Assembly (NCBI GenBank): GCA_030737875.1
Contig: CM060912.1
Span: 882,159,199-882,223,198 of the forward strand
Length of the DNA stretch: 64,000 nucleotides
Direction: 5' to 3'
From: Allium sativum
Lineage: Eukaryota > Streptophyta > Magnoliopsida > Asparagales > Amaryllidaceae
Shown here: positions 46,735 to 58,006 of the stretch, in pieces
How the letters are laid out: each line of letters starts with the position of its first letter
Position numbering within the stretch: position 1 is the first letter of the stretch
Program-made: the position numbers and the translations under genes
The notes under the pieces: generated by a model
Databases searched by the model: none
What the model was told of the DNA's origin: nothing
Seen by the model: the letters and a program-made list of their open reading frames with translations, nothing else

Positions 46735-49700
46735 AAGCTCTGGGTGAAGTCTGTCTCATCTTATCCTCGGTTTCACATGTGCTTTCCGCAAGGTCATTTC
46801 CCCATTATACTCAGACGAGGCGAACGGTTTTGTTGTAGAGTCTCTTGATTTTGTGCTCTACAATCCTTGTAGTTGCACCAGGAACCCTGGACTCCAACTC
46901 TAGTTTTTCTATGTCCCCAACTTCATCAAGCTCGAGTCTGATAGCAGAATCATAAAGGCATTTCCTTGGATGAGATACATGAAAAACATTATGGATTCCC
47001 GATAGACGCTCTGGGAGATCCACTCGATAAGCCAAAGATCTTATCTTCTCATTGATACTAAAAGGCCCAATAAATCTGGGAGTCAACTTTCCAGTCTTCC
47101 CAAACCGAAATGTCTTCTTAATAGGAGATACATTTACGAACACCAAGTCTCCACCACTAAACTCAAGTTCCCTCCTTTGCTTATCGGCATACAATTTCTA
47201 ACGATCCTAGGATGCCTTCATTCTCTGCCTAATCAAAGATATCTTCTTCGTTGATTCACGGACGAAGTCTGGTCCGGGTATAACCTTATTAGTAGTTTCC
47301 CACCAATAAGTTGGAGATTTACATAGCCTCCCATATAGCACTTCGAAAGGGGCCATACCAATCGTCGTTTGAAAGTTATTATTATATGTGAACTCCACAA
47401 GCGGTAGGTGCTACTCCCAAACTCCTCCAAAGTCGATGATGCAAGCTCTGAGCAAGTCTTCTAAGATTCTATTTACTCTTTCTATCTTGCCGTCGATCTA
47501 TGGATGATAAGTTGTGCTCAAGTTAAGGGTCGTCCCCAATGCTACTCGTAGGCTTCTCCAAAATTCGCTTGTGAATAAGGGGTCCCTATCACTCATGATA
47601 CTGGATGGGATACCATATAGTCTGACCATCTCTTTTACACATAATTGGGCTAACGAGGATGCAGTCCTTATCTTCTTGACTGGTATAAAATGGGCTCTCT
47701 TGGTTAGACGATCTACCACAACCCAGATGGCCTAATTACCCTTTTGGCTTGTAGGAAGTCCATCTATAAAGTCCATGGAAATACGTTCCCACTTTCACGT
47801 AGGGATCTCTAAAGGTAGTAATGGTCTTCCAGGCTTCCCTTGCTCCGATTTGACTTTTAGCCACGTCAAGCATTTGGCCATGAACTCGGCTACGTCTCTC
47901 TTCATTCCTTCCCAATGGAGATTCCTTTTCATATCTATGTACAATTTATCCACACCGGGGTGTTTGGTCAATTTTGACCTATGGTGCTCTTCTAGAATTT
48001 CTTTCCTCAACCCTTCATCTTTAGGGATGCAAATTTGTCCATCCGAAAGTAAACTGCCATCGTCACTGATCAAATACCTAACCGAATGGGAAAAGGTTTT
48101 TTTCTTCCCACTTTCTCCTTTATGTTTCTTGATTCCTCGTCTAAGTCTTATGCGCTTTGGACCCTTTCTCTTAATGTGGGTCTAATTCTCATAACCCCAA
48201 AAAACCATTTGCAGTGGTTGGTGAGGGTTGCAAATTAAAATTAGCGAGGAATTGTAATTGTTTCCATTCTAGGATTGCATTCAAAGTCGCATAATTCCTA
48301 CTCAAAACATCCGCCACAACATTCCACTTCCCCGGGGTATACTGAATCATAAAATCAAATGAGGAGATTTATTCCATCCATCTTTGTTGCCTCAAGTTTA
48401 AGTCACGTTGAGAAAATAAATACTTAAGGGATTTATGTTCGGTAAAGAGTTCAAATTTCTCCCCTAAAAGATAATGCCTCCACATCTTAAGGGCTACGAC
48501 TAGCTCAAGGTCATGCACTAGATATCTTTTCTCTGGATCCTTAAGTTGTCTACTAGCGTAGGAAAATACTCTTCCTTCTTTCATAAGGACTGCTCCTAAA
48601 CCAGTCTCACATGCATCGGTGTAAACTGTGAACAATTTTGAACTATCGGGTAAAATTACGACTGGTGCGCTAGTTAATGCTTACTTTAAATTATTAAAGG
48701 CAATATTACATTTATTACTCCAAACGAACACCAAATTCTTTTTCGTTAATTAGGTTAATGGAGTAGCAATCCTTGCAAAGTCTTCAATGAATTCCCTTTA
48801 ATACCTAGCCAATCAAAGGAAACTTCTTACCTCTGTAGCATTTTGAGGTGTTCTCCATTCCTTGATTGCCTCGATCTTCATGCTCTTTATGATCTTTTGA
48901 AATATAAGGATGTCATCTACGAAGACTACCACAATTTTATTTAGAATACCCCTAAACACTCCACTCATGAGGTCAACAAAGAAGGTAGGTGCATTCGTTA
49001 GTCCGAAGGGCATAACTTTCCATTGGAATACCCCGTCTAGTGTCCTAAACGTAGTTTTGTCCTTGTTGTCCTCCTCAATTCTTAATTGGTGAAATCCAGT
49101 AGCAAGTTCTAGTTGAGGAAATACTCAGGCTCCTCCCAAGTGGTCAAAAAGTTCATCGATTCTTGGTAAAAGGTACCTATTCTTCTTGGTCAATTTATTA
49201 AGTTACCTATAGTCCACACAAAGTCTCAAAAATCCGTCTGCTTTGGTGGAAAATACAACAGTGCACCCCATTCTGAGGTACTTCGACGAATGAAACCTTT
49301 TTGTAATAACTCCGAAATTTGTTTATCTAACCCCCTTCTTTCCTTGGGCGCCATATGCCTCCAGGGAAGTGTTGTAGGTCTAGCGTCCTTCTCTACGTCA
49401 ATACGAAAGGAGGTTTCTCAACGGGTGGAAGTCCGGTGACTTACTCAAAAACATCCAAGAACTCACAAACTATAGGACCGAAGATGGTCCTTCAGTACTA
49501 GGAGATAAGGAATATAACAAGGCTTTGTACTTGTTTCTAACAGTACAAGGAATATTTAGGTTATTTCCTCCTCGGTCCTAAGACGAACGAGTCTCTTGTC
49601 GCAATCTAGGACGACTCCATAAGATGATAGCCAGTCCATACCTAGGATAAGGTCATACCCCATAAAACCTAACGCATACACTTCGCAATGAAACTCAACA

Positions 49701-50930
49701 TAGTCGACATCTAATACTAGGTCTTTGCATAACAGCTCAAGATACTTAGATCCTCCGATAGGGTTGGCCACCTCCAGCGGACTATCATAGATAGATTTGG
49801 TAAGATTCAACAGATATACTAATCGCTTGGAGATAAAAGAATGGGTCGCCTCGAAATCGAACAAGGTATATACCGAATTTCCTAAAACAGAGGTTATAAC
49901 TTCAAGTGCGTGATGCCCTTGGTCTCTTGGGGGTTGGCTTTGAATTGGTGTTACTTCTATTGCATAGTTCTAGCCACTCTTGGCAACTTTGGGCTTTGGG
50001 CAGTATTTGGACATGTGTCCTTCTTCATGGCAGTTGTGACATTTTCCCTTGAACTCCTTTTTTGCCAACAAGGTCCTACAATCCTTGGCCTCTTGGCCCT
50101 TACAGTTGCACCTCGTACAAATGTTTGCGTCCCTTTTGAATTTGTTCTTCTTCTTGTTTCTCCACCATTCCTTCTTATTACTTATGTTGGAGTTTTCTCC
50201 TTTCTCACCTTCCTTATCCTCCTTGGAGCTTTGAGCCGTGCAAAGGGTAGCTGTCTCTATTAGGGTTTCAAAAATCACCCCAAATGTTACTTGGGATAAT
50301 AAGGTCTCTTTCAACGGAGAGTTCAGTCCTTTAACAAATTTAAGGGCATTGTTCATGGAAGTTTCTAGCAATCCTCTTGCAAACTTACATAATTCGGTGA
50401 ATTTGGACATATATTCTTGCAGAATCAAGCTTACTTGCTTGAGGTGGATGAATTTTTCTAGCTGGATGGTCATTTCTACCTTTGGAAAAAACTTTACTTC
50501 AAAACAGATCTTGAACCGCCCTTGTAAAGATCTAGCCCTCGTTTTCCATAGATATTAAGTTCCACCATTCAAGGGCTTCACCCTTTAAGTGCCAGGCCAT
50601 TATCCTCCTTTTTTACTTCATCATGCCAGGCAGTAACCTCAAAGATCCTTACACGGTCCATAACCCAAGATTGGGCACTAGCAAAGACTTCTTTTCAAGA
50701 AAATGATTTCCCTATAAGATTCATAAAGGTCTCACAAAAGCAAGAAAAATCAAAGGCCACTTCAGCAGCAGGAGCTACAGGGGTCGCTGGGGCAGGATTA
50801 GCGATAGGGACCTGTTCTATAGTTCGGAGATACTGCTGGAACCACTCTGGCAAGTATTGGGGTCTTGTTTGGTTAACCTGCTCGTTAGGATTTTTAGCTA
50901 TTCTACTATCTGAAAAGAAAAGGAAGAATC
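46735..50930 (-). pseudogene. gag-pol: Broken gag-pol of the minus-strand gypsy element
   Basis: Order on the minus strand: Gag (50473-49970) with two zinc knuckles, of which the first has Gln in place of His and the second (CHNCHEEGHMSKYC) is intact. Protease (49864-49556) has the active-site DSG changed to DFE. Reverse transcriptase (49013-48813) keeps FVDD but jumps to [16 protein letters not shown], a deletion of about 70 residues. RNase H follows (48635-48369). Integrase is in pieces (48073-47795 with the zinc finger, 47719-47498 with SDRDPLF, 47398-47207). The integrase C-terminus (47194-46811) runs into a chromodomain remnant ending near 46735. Several frameshifts and stops separate the parts. 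It is non-functional. The domain order and chromodomain place it with Tekay/Del. Confidence 0.88.
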
Positions 50931-51020
50931 CTTTTAGTGGATACTCCTGATATGGTATTTAAGCTGAAAAAGGAAGAAAACAATAAAGATTCCTAGTACA
51001 AATGTGTATTCTTATAGGGG

Positions 51021-51062
<42 letters not shown>

Positions 51063-51139
51063 GTATAGTTTGAAAAATCTTTCTAAATATAAAAATACGC
51101 CTCTCGTACGTATAATTCCCTTATAATTGGGTGACATAT

Positions 51140-51151
51140 GCTTTGATACCA
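51140..51151 (-). other. Primer-binding site of the minus-strand gypsy element
   Basis: The minus strand reads TGGTATCAAAGC two bases after the LTR end. It differs from the initiator-Met complement at one position (A for G), probably by decay. Confidence 0.8.
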
Positions 51152-51153
51152 AA

Positions 51154-52291
51154 TGTAACAACCCACCCAGAATGGGCCTAAATTTCGACCCAGAAAAGAC
51201 CCATCGAAACTTAGAGCCATTCTAAACAGGTCGTTGGTTCCTGTGAGGATTACATTTGCACAGAATATATAAAAACAAATACTTCGAATGGAAATATCAC
51301 ATAGCGAAAAGAGAAAATATAATATTCAAATAAGACGTACCATTATTTATAAACTTCAAAATTACAAAAGTCACAGTTACATCTGTTTAAACGGGTACAT
51401 CAAATAGGTCATTCTCATAAGATTCCAAAAGAAGTAAAGCAATAACTACTAATAATAACATAACAACTTCGTCTTCTTCATAAGCTTCAATCATGACTTC
51501 ATCCATGGCTTTTACCCCATCTACTGACCTGTTCGATGTTAAGGAGAGGGTTCGGAACATAAAGTTATGTGTGACTGAAATATAGTGTTACTTAATGTCA
51601 ACACCTTAAATTTTTAGCATGTTACATATGTCAAGGTATCTGTACGCAGCACACAAGGTTCACACAAACATAAGAATTTAACCAATGGGGTGGACATCCA
51701 AGTCAAACGCCCATTAGTGTTTTTAGGGTATAGACCCAACGAGGTGGCATTCTCGGTCATTTACGGCCCTATTAAAGGTGGATTCTTACGATCACTTGTA
51801 ACTCTGAGGCGGACCACTAGCCCTTTAAGACCCCGTCCTAGTACGTTAACGTTCTTAAGTCTAATCTCTTATTTGTAATATGAGAAGTAGCATTGCGAAC
51901 ATTACTACTTAACTGATATTATCCGGTAGGACACCTATGTCGCTTAAGACTTCCCTAAGACAGTTTGTGAGCTTGCAATGGACATATATCCTTCAACTAC
52001 CAATTTGTCCCTAGTGGAGCCCATACAAGATTCACGAGGAAGTGGACATCCCCGTGAACTTCCCTACTCATTACCATTTTATGCCCAACCACTTTTAGAG
52101 AAGGAAGACCCAAAGACTTACTTCAAATCTAATAAGAGTGGGTCCCATAAATTTGGTTCCTCTCCAAGGAATAAACCTTCGAAGCGATCCTAGTTCTAAC
52201 CACTTAGACCCAAACTAGATAAAAAGAGAGTCAGCCACTTAAGACCTTCTCAAGGCGTAGTTAACTTACTTACTTTCACATGCAGTAGACT

Positions 52292-52325
<34 letters not shown>

Positions 52326-54028
52326 CACACACACTAGACCTCTCACATTAAACCGTACGCCTGCAGATACTGGATATGCCGGTCGGTTGTTGGCAGACTT
52401 CTACTGCAAGTTGGTTTAACCTCGTGTCTAGTGTACTATGTTTTTGAATGGCCCATGGCACCTAGACATCTCACAATAGTTGGACTCACTTATGGTTGTG
52501 GATTTGCCAGTCGGTTCCAAGCAGCATCTACCACAAATGGCAACTAACCTCGTGTCCATGTGTCACTGTTTATAAGTTAAAGTCATTTTATATACGCACA
52601 TACAAGCAAACAAATATATATTTGTTAAGCGGACATTTCAAATTCGAATTCTAACCGAATCACATTTATTACGCTAATACAATGTTAATTATCGTTGATT
52701 ACGTTTATATAAGTATAATAATAATAGTGCCTAATTAACGTAAACATTCGTATAAATAGGGAAACGTTCTAACAAGGTGGCTATTGCCAATTTGTCCAAA
52801 TAAAGGCATACAAGTTAGATTTTCCATACTTTTACCGCTACAGCCTAGGCATAATGACAATATAACGAATAGCAGTGAATGGGAAATATACATACATAAC
52901 AATTTCAACTTGCATCCTAGGCTTGTTGGAATGATTTCAATATTACATTAAAAATAGAGTATTACATACACTTATGCTTATATATTTGTAATCCCTATTT
53001 CATCCAATTCACCCTTTTGGCGTTATGCACATAAAAATGCTTACATTTGACCGATTTCAATTTTAATGCATTTGGATTCAAAATAGGATCCAAGCCCAAA
53101 CCAAATCATGAAATAATCAAATCTAAATCTTTTTAGGTTACACTCAATGGTAAATAAAAGTGAATTACATAAAATAGGAACAATAGTAAGAACATCCATA
53201 TTCATTTTTAATCCAATACAAAAACAAAAAATCCACAAAACCCAATTAATCATGACAATTAATATAAGATAGAGGATTAGGGAGGTTTAATGTTTACATT
53301 ATTGAATTTCCAAATCACCCTAGGCATATCTATTCACATGACAATCTAGTAAAAACATGAATATCCCTTATGTAAACCATATTCCACTCACAGATCTTGG
53401 TAGAATAGAGAGAAATCTATGGTAGATCTAACCCTGCATTAATTCTTTACGTTCAAGCATGCTCCGATAATCCTACTAATAATATACATATAAGAGACGT
53501 ACATTAGAATCTTATGCATATATGTTTATGCTAAATTCTAGAATACTAAACTTATGTAAATTAGAATGGAGAGAGATTAAGAATAGAGTTAGAGAAATAG
53601 AAGAAAATCTTAACCTATTCTTTTATTTTTCTTTGGAATTTAACAATGGTGAAGAGGCATCATGGAGGCAGAGATGGAAAATGATAAGGTTTTTCATAGT
53701 GTGATAGGAGGGGTATATGTAGTTTCTGTGTGAGCATAGACCGTTGGATTACTTAGAATTAATACAAGCCTTATATATATATATATATCCTTTAAGAAAA
53801 ACCTAACCAGCTAGCTTTATTGGGTTGTCCAGCCATCGAGCGTTCGACCCCTTCAGGGCTGGAACGCCCAATAAGGTGCATTGCTGAGTTGTTTATTTTA
53901 TTTAATACATTCCTTAATCTCTTAATCTTATTCTGCATATGCAATAATATACTTTGTCCCCCTGGCCTGATCTTATCTCTAATTCAAAATTTAACTTCTA
54001 CCTCTTTATTTTGAATATATCTTGGACG

Positions 54029-54081
<53 letters not shown>

Positions 54082-54333
54082 TATCTACCTAATTATATAT
54101 ATTTTTCTGCGTTCACTGTCCAAATTCATTTGTTTATAACTTCTTCATACATTGACCGTTTTCAGCATATCGTATATGAAAACGATGTAGAATTTCGCCA
54201 TGAATCCAAATAAAATAATTTCTTAGCCAAATTCCTAAAGCTTCAAAATCTCATTTTTCATCCATATTATTTAATTGCTTATTTTTAATAATTTATTTAT
54301 TATTAATACTTATGAATTTTATAGGGTGTTACT
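51154..54333 (-). repeat. 5' LTR of the minus-strand gypsy element (3180 bp)
   Basis: On the plus strand it starts TGTAACAACCCACCC and ends GGGTGTTACT. It contains a TA run near 52293-52318 and a CA/TA microsatellite at about 54031-54080. The short open frames over the CA repeat are low-complexity chance frames. Confidence 0.9.
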
Positions 54334-54338
54334 GACTT

Positions 54339-57275
54339 TGCATCATCCATGTTGAATCTCTGCAAAACATGGTTGATATACATTGCCATATTTGATCCTG
54401 CTACTAACATGTCATCAACATAAAGCTATAAAATGATATAACTAGATCTATATCTTTTGAAGCAGCAACAATGGTCAGCATTGCACTTTTGGAAGTCTTT
54501 CTTGTGCATGATTCATTAAACTTTTGTTACCATTGCCTTGGGGCTTGTTTCAGGCCATGTAAACTTTTCTTTAATCTGCACAACGTGTTCTTCTTTCCTT
54601 TCTTAAAGAAACCTTCTGGTTGGTGCATGTATATCTCCTCATCCAAGTTTTCAAGAAGAAATGTGGTTTTTACATCTAATTGTTCAAGATGAAGGTCTTC
54701 AATAGCAACAGTACTTAATACTGACCTGATAGTATTGAGCTTCATAACAGGAGAAAAAAAATTCATTGTAGTCCATACCTTCCTTCTATTGGAATCCTTT
54801 GAAAACTAGTCGAGCTTTGTATCTCTTGAAGCCATCATGCTGCTCTTTCATCCGATACACCTATTTATTATGAAGTGCCTTCTTTCCTACGGGTAACTCA
54901 GCTAGTTCGCATGTCTAGTTGGAGATAGGAGACTTCTTCTCATCTTTCATGGAAAGCTCCCACTTGCTAGCATCTTCAGCCTGAGAAGCTTCATCATAGC
55001 ATTCAGGTTCCTCTGCATCCGTCAACAACAAATAGTTCATGTATCTTTTGTTAGGTACATGAGGTTGATAAGACCTTCTCATAGAGTGGTTGGAGAAGGA
55101 TGTTGTGGTGTGCCAGAGTAATCCACACTGCTCAAATCAACGATTTCATCAGGTTGAGGACTTGCTATAGTCGGTTCTGTTATTAGACTATCTCGAATAC
55201 CATTTGAATCTGCAAATACAGGCTGACTCTGCTTTGAGTCGTTGACTTCTGTTTTATGTATGTCTTTGTACATTCCTCTTTCTTTAAAAATCACATCTCG
55301 GCTATAGATCACCTTATTGTTTTCATCATCCCAAATATGGCAGCCAAACTCATCCTCGTCATAGCTGATGAGTGTATTTCCTGGATATGGGATCAATTTT
55401 ATTCCTACCTTGATCACTAGTACGCACATATGATATACAACTGAAATTTTTTACATGCGATAGTTTTACCTCTTTTCCACTCATGACTCCTCTAGTATTT
55501 TGTGCTCTAATGGAACAGAAGGACCTCTATTGATCAAATAAGCTGCTGTATTAACTACTTCTCCCCAGAACTTCTTTGGTAAACCTGATTGTATACAAAT
55601 GCTTCTGGCTCTTTTTGTCAACATTTGATTCATACGCTCAGCAACACCATTGTGTTGAGGCGTACCCGGCACGGTTCTCTGTTTTTTGATCCCGTATTCT
55701 TAACAAAACTATTTGAATCTAGTATCTTTATATTCACCTCCATTGTCAGTTTTAAGCTTTTTAATCTTTAGACTTGTTTCATTTTCAACCATAGTTTTCC
55801 ATATCCTGAAAGCTTCAAATACTTCATATTTATGCCTTGAAAAGTAAACTCATACCTTTCGCGAGTAATCATCGATGAAAGTAAAAAAGTAATGCTTCCT
55901 ACCAATGGATGAGACGGTCGTTGGCCCCCAAACATCGGAATGAACAAGCTCCAGCCTTTCTTTCTTTGGGGTTTTATCATTTATTTGAAAGGTGACTCTC
56001 TTCTGCTTTCCAAGTATTCAATTCTTGCACATGTCGATTTCCACTGACTGTAGATCTAGAAGTTTCCCCTTTGAGTGCATAATCTTTATTCCGTTTTCAC
56101 TCATATGTCTAACATATGGTGCCATATGTTGGAATTTTCGTTGCTAGCTGCAATAGTGATCGAACATCGTGCTCTGATTGTCATTTAGTGAGTACCACTC
56201 TTCTTGCCTTGAGTAATCATCACTGCACCCTTTGAAATTTTCCATTCATCGCCATCGAAAGTCACAGTGTAGCCTTCACCAACCAATTTTCCTACGGAGA
56301 TCAAATTCTTTTTTAAGTCAGGTATATGCCTGATATTCTTTAGCTCCCAAACTGATGCACTTAACTTAATCTTCGTAGCACCTTTACCGACGATATCACA
56401 AGGGTGATCATCATAAAGATATATCTTTTCAAGATTTCCAGATCAATACCTTTCGAAGAATTCTTTATGCGATGTGGTATGAAACGATGCTCCATAGTCT
56501 AGCAACTAAGACTCTTCCTTGCTCTCCAAAGAACATATCAACGCTTCATCTTCTCTTGTGTTAGAAATAACATTTGCCTCTGTCTTTGCCTCCTGGTCCT
56601 TTGGTGCACTTCTGCATTGGTTTTTGTAGTGCTCGATCTTTCCACAGTTCCAATACTCAACTGTCTCTGAGCTATAAGAATTATTGGAATTTTTGGATTT
56701 AGAACTCCAATCATTTAACCTACCTCAGTAGTTTGATTTGCTGCATCAATTTCCCTTTGTTGAATTTCTTCCTCTTGATTGTGTATGCAAAATTGAAAAT
56801 TTTGATGACTCACCAGAATCCCTCCGTCGGATCTCTTCACTAAGAACCATATCACGAATATCATCAAATTTTAACTTATTGCTTCCCAATGGGCTACCCA
56901 CTGCCGTGACAGTAGCATTCCAACTTTCTAGCAGGAAAAACAAAAGTATCAACGCTCGCACTTTTTCATCATATTCAATTCAACTGAACTTAGCGGAGAA
57001 GTAACAGTATTCAGTTCATTGAGATGTTGAGCTACCACGCACCTTCTGTCATCCGCATATCTAACGATCGTCTCATCAAATGAACTTTGTTAGAGATCGA
57101 TGGCTTCTTATACATACTGGAGAGAGCATCGATAAGATATATTGTGGTCTTTTCCTTTGTTATGTTAAAAGCAACATTACGAGATAACATCAATCGAATA
57201 ACTCCAAGAGCCTCTTTATCAAGAAAACCCCAATTTTCATCCTTTATATTCTCCGGTTTTTTTTTTGAGAGAGGT

Positions 57276-57306
<31 letters not shown>

Positions 57307-57396
57307 GTATAGGTAATTTTCAATTTGCATTTTCCAAAAGCCAAAGTCAACACTATTAAACTTCTTGATTTTCACATTTCTTTCATTTGCCGCCAT
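54339..57396 (-). pseudogene. gag-pol: Copia gag-protease-integrase-RT (Tork/TNT1-like), broken
   Basis: The start codon is at 57396-57394 (MAANERN). Gag includes the ESWNATVTAV and KLKFDDIRDMVLSEEIRRRD blocks (about 56961-56746). The zinc knuckle near 56660 has Tyr for its first Cys. The protease near 56505 reads LLDYGASFHTT, with Tyr replacing the Ser of the DSG active site and a stop three codons before it. The integrase zinc/core and the GTPQHNGVAERMNQ motif follow (about 56280-55481), then a linker (55429-55079). Reverse transcriptase has VKTTFLLENLDEEIYMHQPEGF (54700-54620, spelled here as family motif) and LYVDDMLVAGSN near 54380. A run of 28 A within gag shifts the frame. Many further stops show it is dead. 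Confidence 0.88.
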
Positions 57397-57435
57397 TGCT
57401 CCTACTTGAATTTTAATTTTCTTTTAACAAATTAT

Positions 57436-57450
57436 TGCTCTGATACCAGT
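57436..57450 (-). other. Primer-binding site of the Tork-like copia element
   Basis: The minus strand reads ACTGGTATCAGAGCA immediately after the LTR end CCCAACA, an initiator-Met primer site as in TNT1-like elements. Confidence 0.88.
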
Positions 57451-57842
57451 TGTTGGGAAATTACACAAATTCCTTATAATTTGATTTGTGAAAAAAAGAA
57501 ACAAAATGTTGAATGGTAAAACGCATAAACTTGATAACGTAGTTCGTCCAATTATGCTTGCTTACACAAAATACTTTTCATTTAACACTCAATCTCACTC
57601 TAAACTTATTTTCGTTTTCTTCTTATTGGATTTGAGATGGGTTGAGATTTATGAAGAAAAATGATGTATTTGTAGGATGAGAAGATGGTTGATGGCTCTG
57701 GATTGGTTGGTGGCAGCGCTGTCTTGATCACATTGATCACATAGGCTGCTGCAGGCCAGAAAGCAAATGGCTACTATTTTCTTGCCTCTTTATTGGCATT
57801 GTACGGGATGCCCCCTAAAAGTTTACGAAATAACAATAAACA
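57451..57842 (-). repeat. Copia 5' LTR next to the UGT promoter
   Basis: The plus strand starts TGTTGGGAAATT beside the primer site. The outer end is placed at the CA of AATAACAATAAACA (57842), giving TGTTTATTG on the minus strand and an LTR of about 392 bp. The outer boundary is uncertain because the partner LTR and the target duplication are not in the window. On the minus strand the LTR reads into the copia gag; on the plus strand it lies directly upstream of the glycosyltransferase promoter. Confidence 0.6.
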
Positions 57843-58006
57843 ATAGCATATATGTTATGATGCAGACGAAATAATAATATAATAATAAAATATTGTATTA
57901 TGAATCTCTATATACATATTATATCTATTCATAATAAAACAGTGCTTAGATTGCTGTGTTAGTAAGTATTTTCTTCCATCTTCCATTACAAAGAAAATAA
58001 TCGAAA
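57843..58006 (+). promoter_or_regulatory. Proximal promoter and 5' UTR of the UGT gene
   Basis: 164 bp between the copia LTR and the ATG. A TATA-like TATATACA at 57909-57916 lies about 90 bp before the start codon, leaving room for a 5' UTR of roughly 65 bp. Any further promoter elements must lie in or beyond the copia LTR. Confidence 0.5.

Larger units (their letters stand above)
43195..54333 (-). mobile_element. Decayed Tekay-like gypsy element (minus strand)
   Basis: 11.14 kb. The 5' LTR is at 51154-54333, the internal region at 46400-51153 and the 3' LTR at 43195-46399. A perfect GACTT duplication flanks it. The outermost base at 54333 is T where the other LTR has A, so one terminal CA has mutated. 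The LTRs show many differences, so it is clearly older than the plus-strand relative. It sits in the reverse transcriptase region of the Tork-like copia element. Confidence 0.92.
31810..57842 (-). mobile_element. Tork/TNT1-like copia element, split by two gypsy insertions
   Basis: One minus-strand copia element in three visible pieces: 54339-57842 (5' LTR, gag, protease, integrase, most of reverse transcriptase), 42823-43194 (end of reverse transcriptase and start of RNase H) and 31810-31897 (RNase H). If the gypsy elements at 43195-54333 and 31898-42817 are removed, each with one copy of its 5-bp duplication, the reading continues across both joints. The 3' end and 3' LTR are missing to the left of 31810, where a CACTA-like end abuts. 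Multiple stops and frameshifts show it is dead. Confidence 0.85.

Noticed and set aside
53954..54213. Small frames over the CA/TA microsatellite near 54031-54080
   Set aside because: Low-complexity translation (Thr-His repeats) within the LTR of the minus-strand gypsy element.
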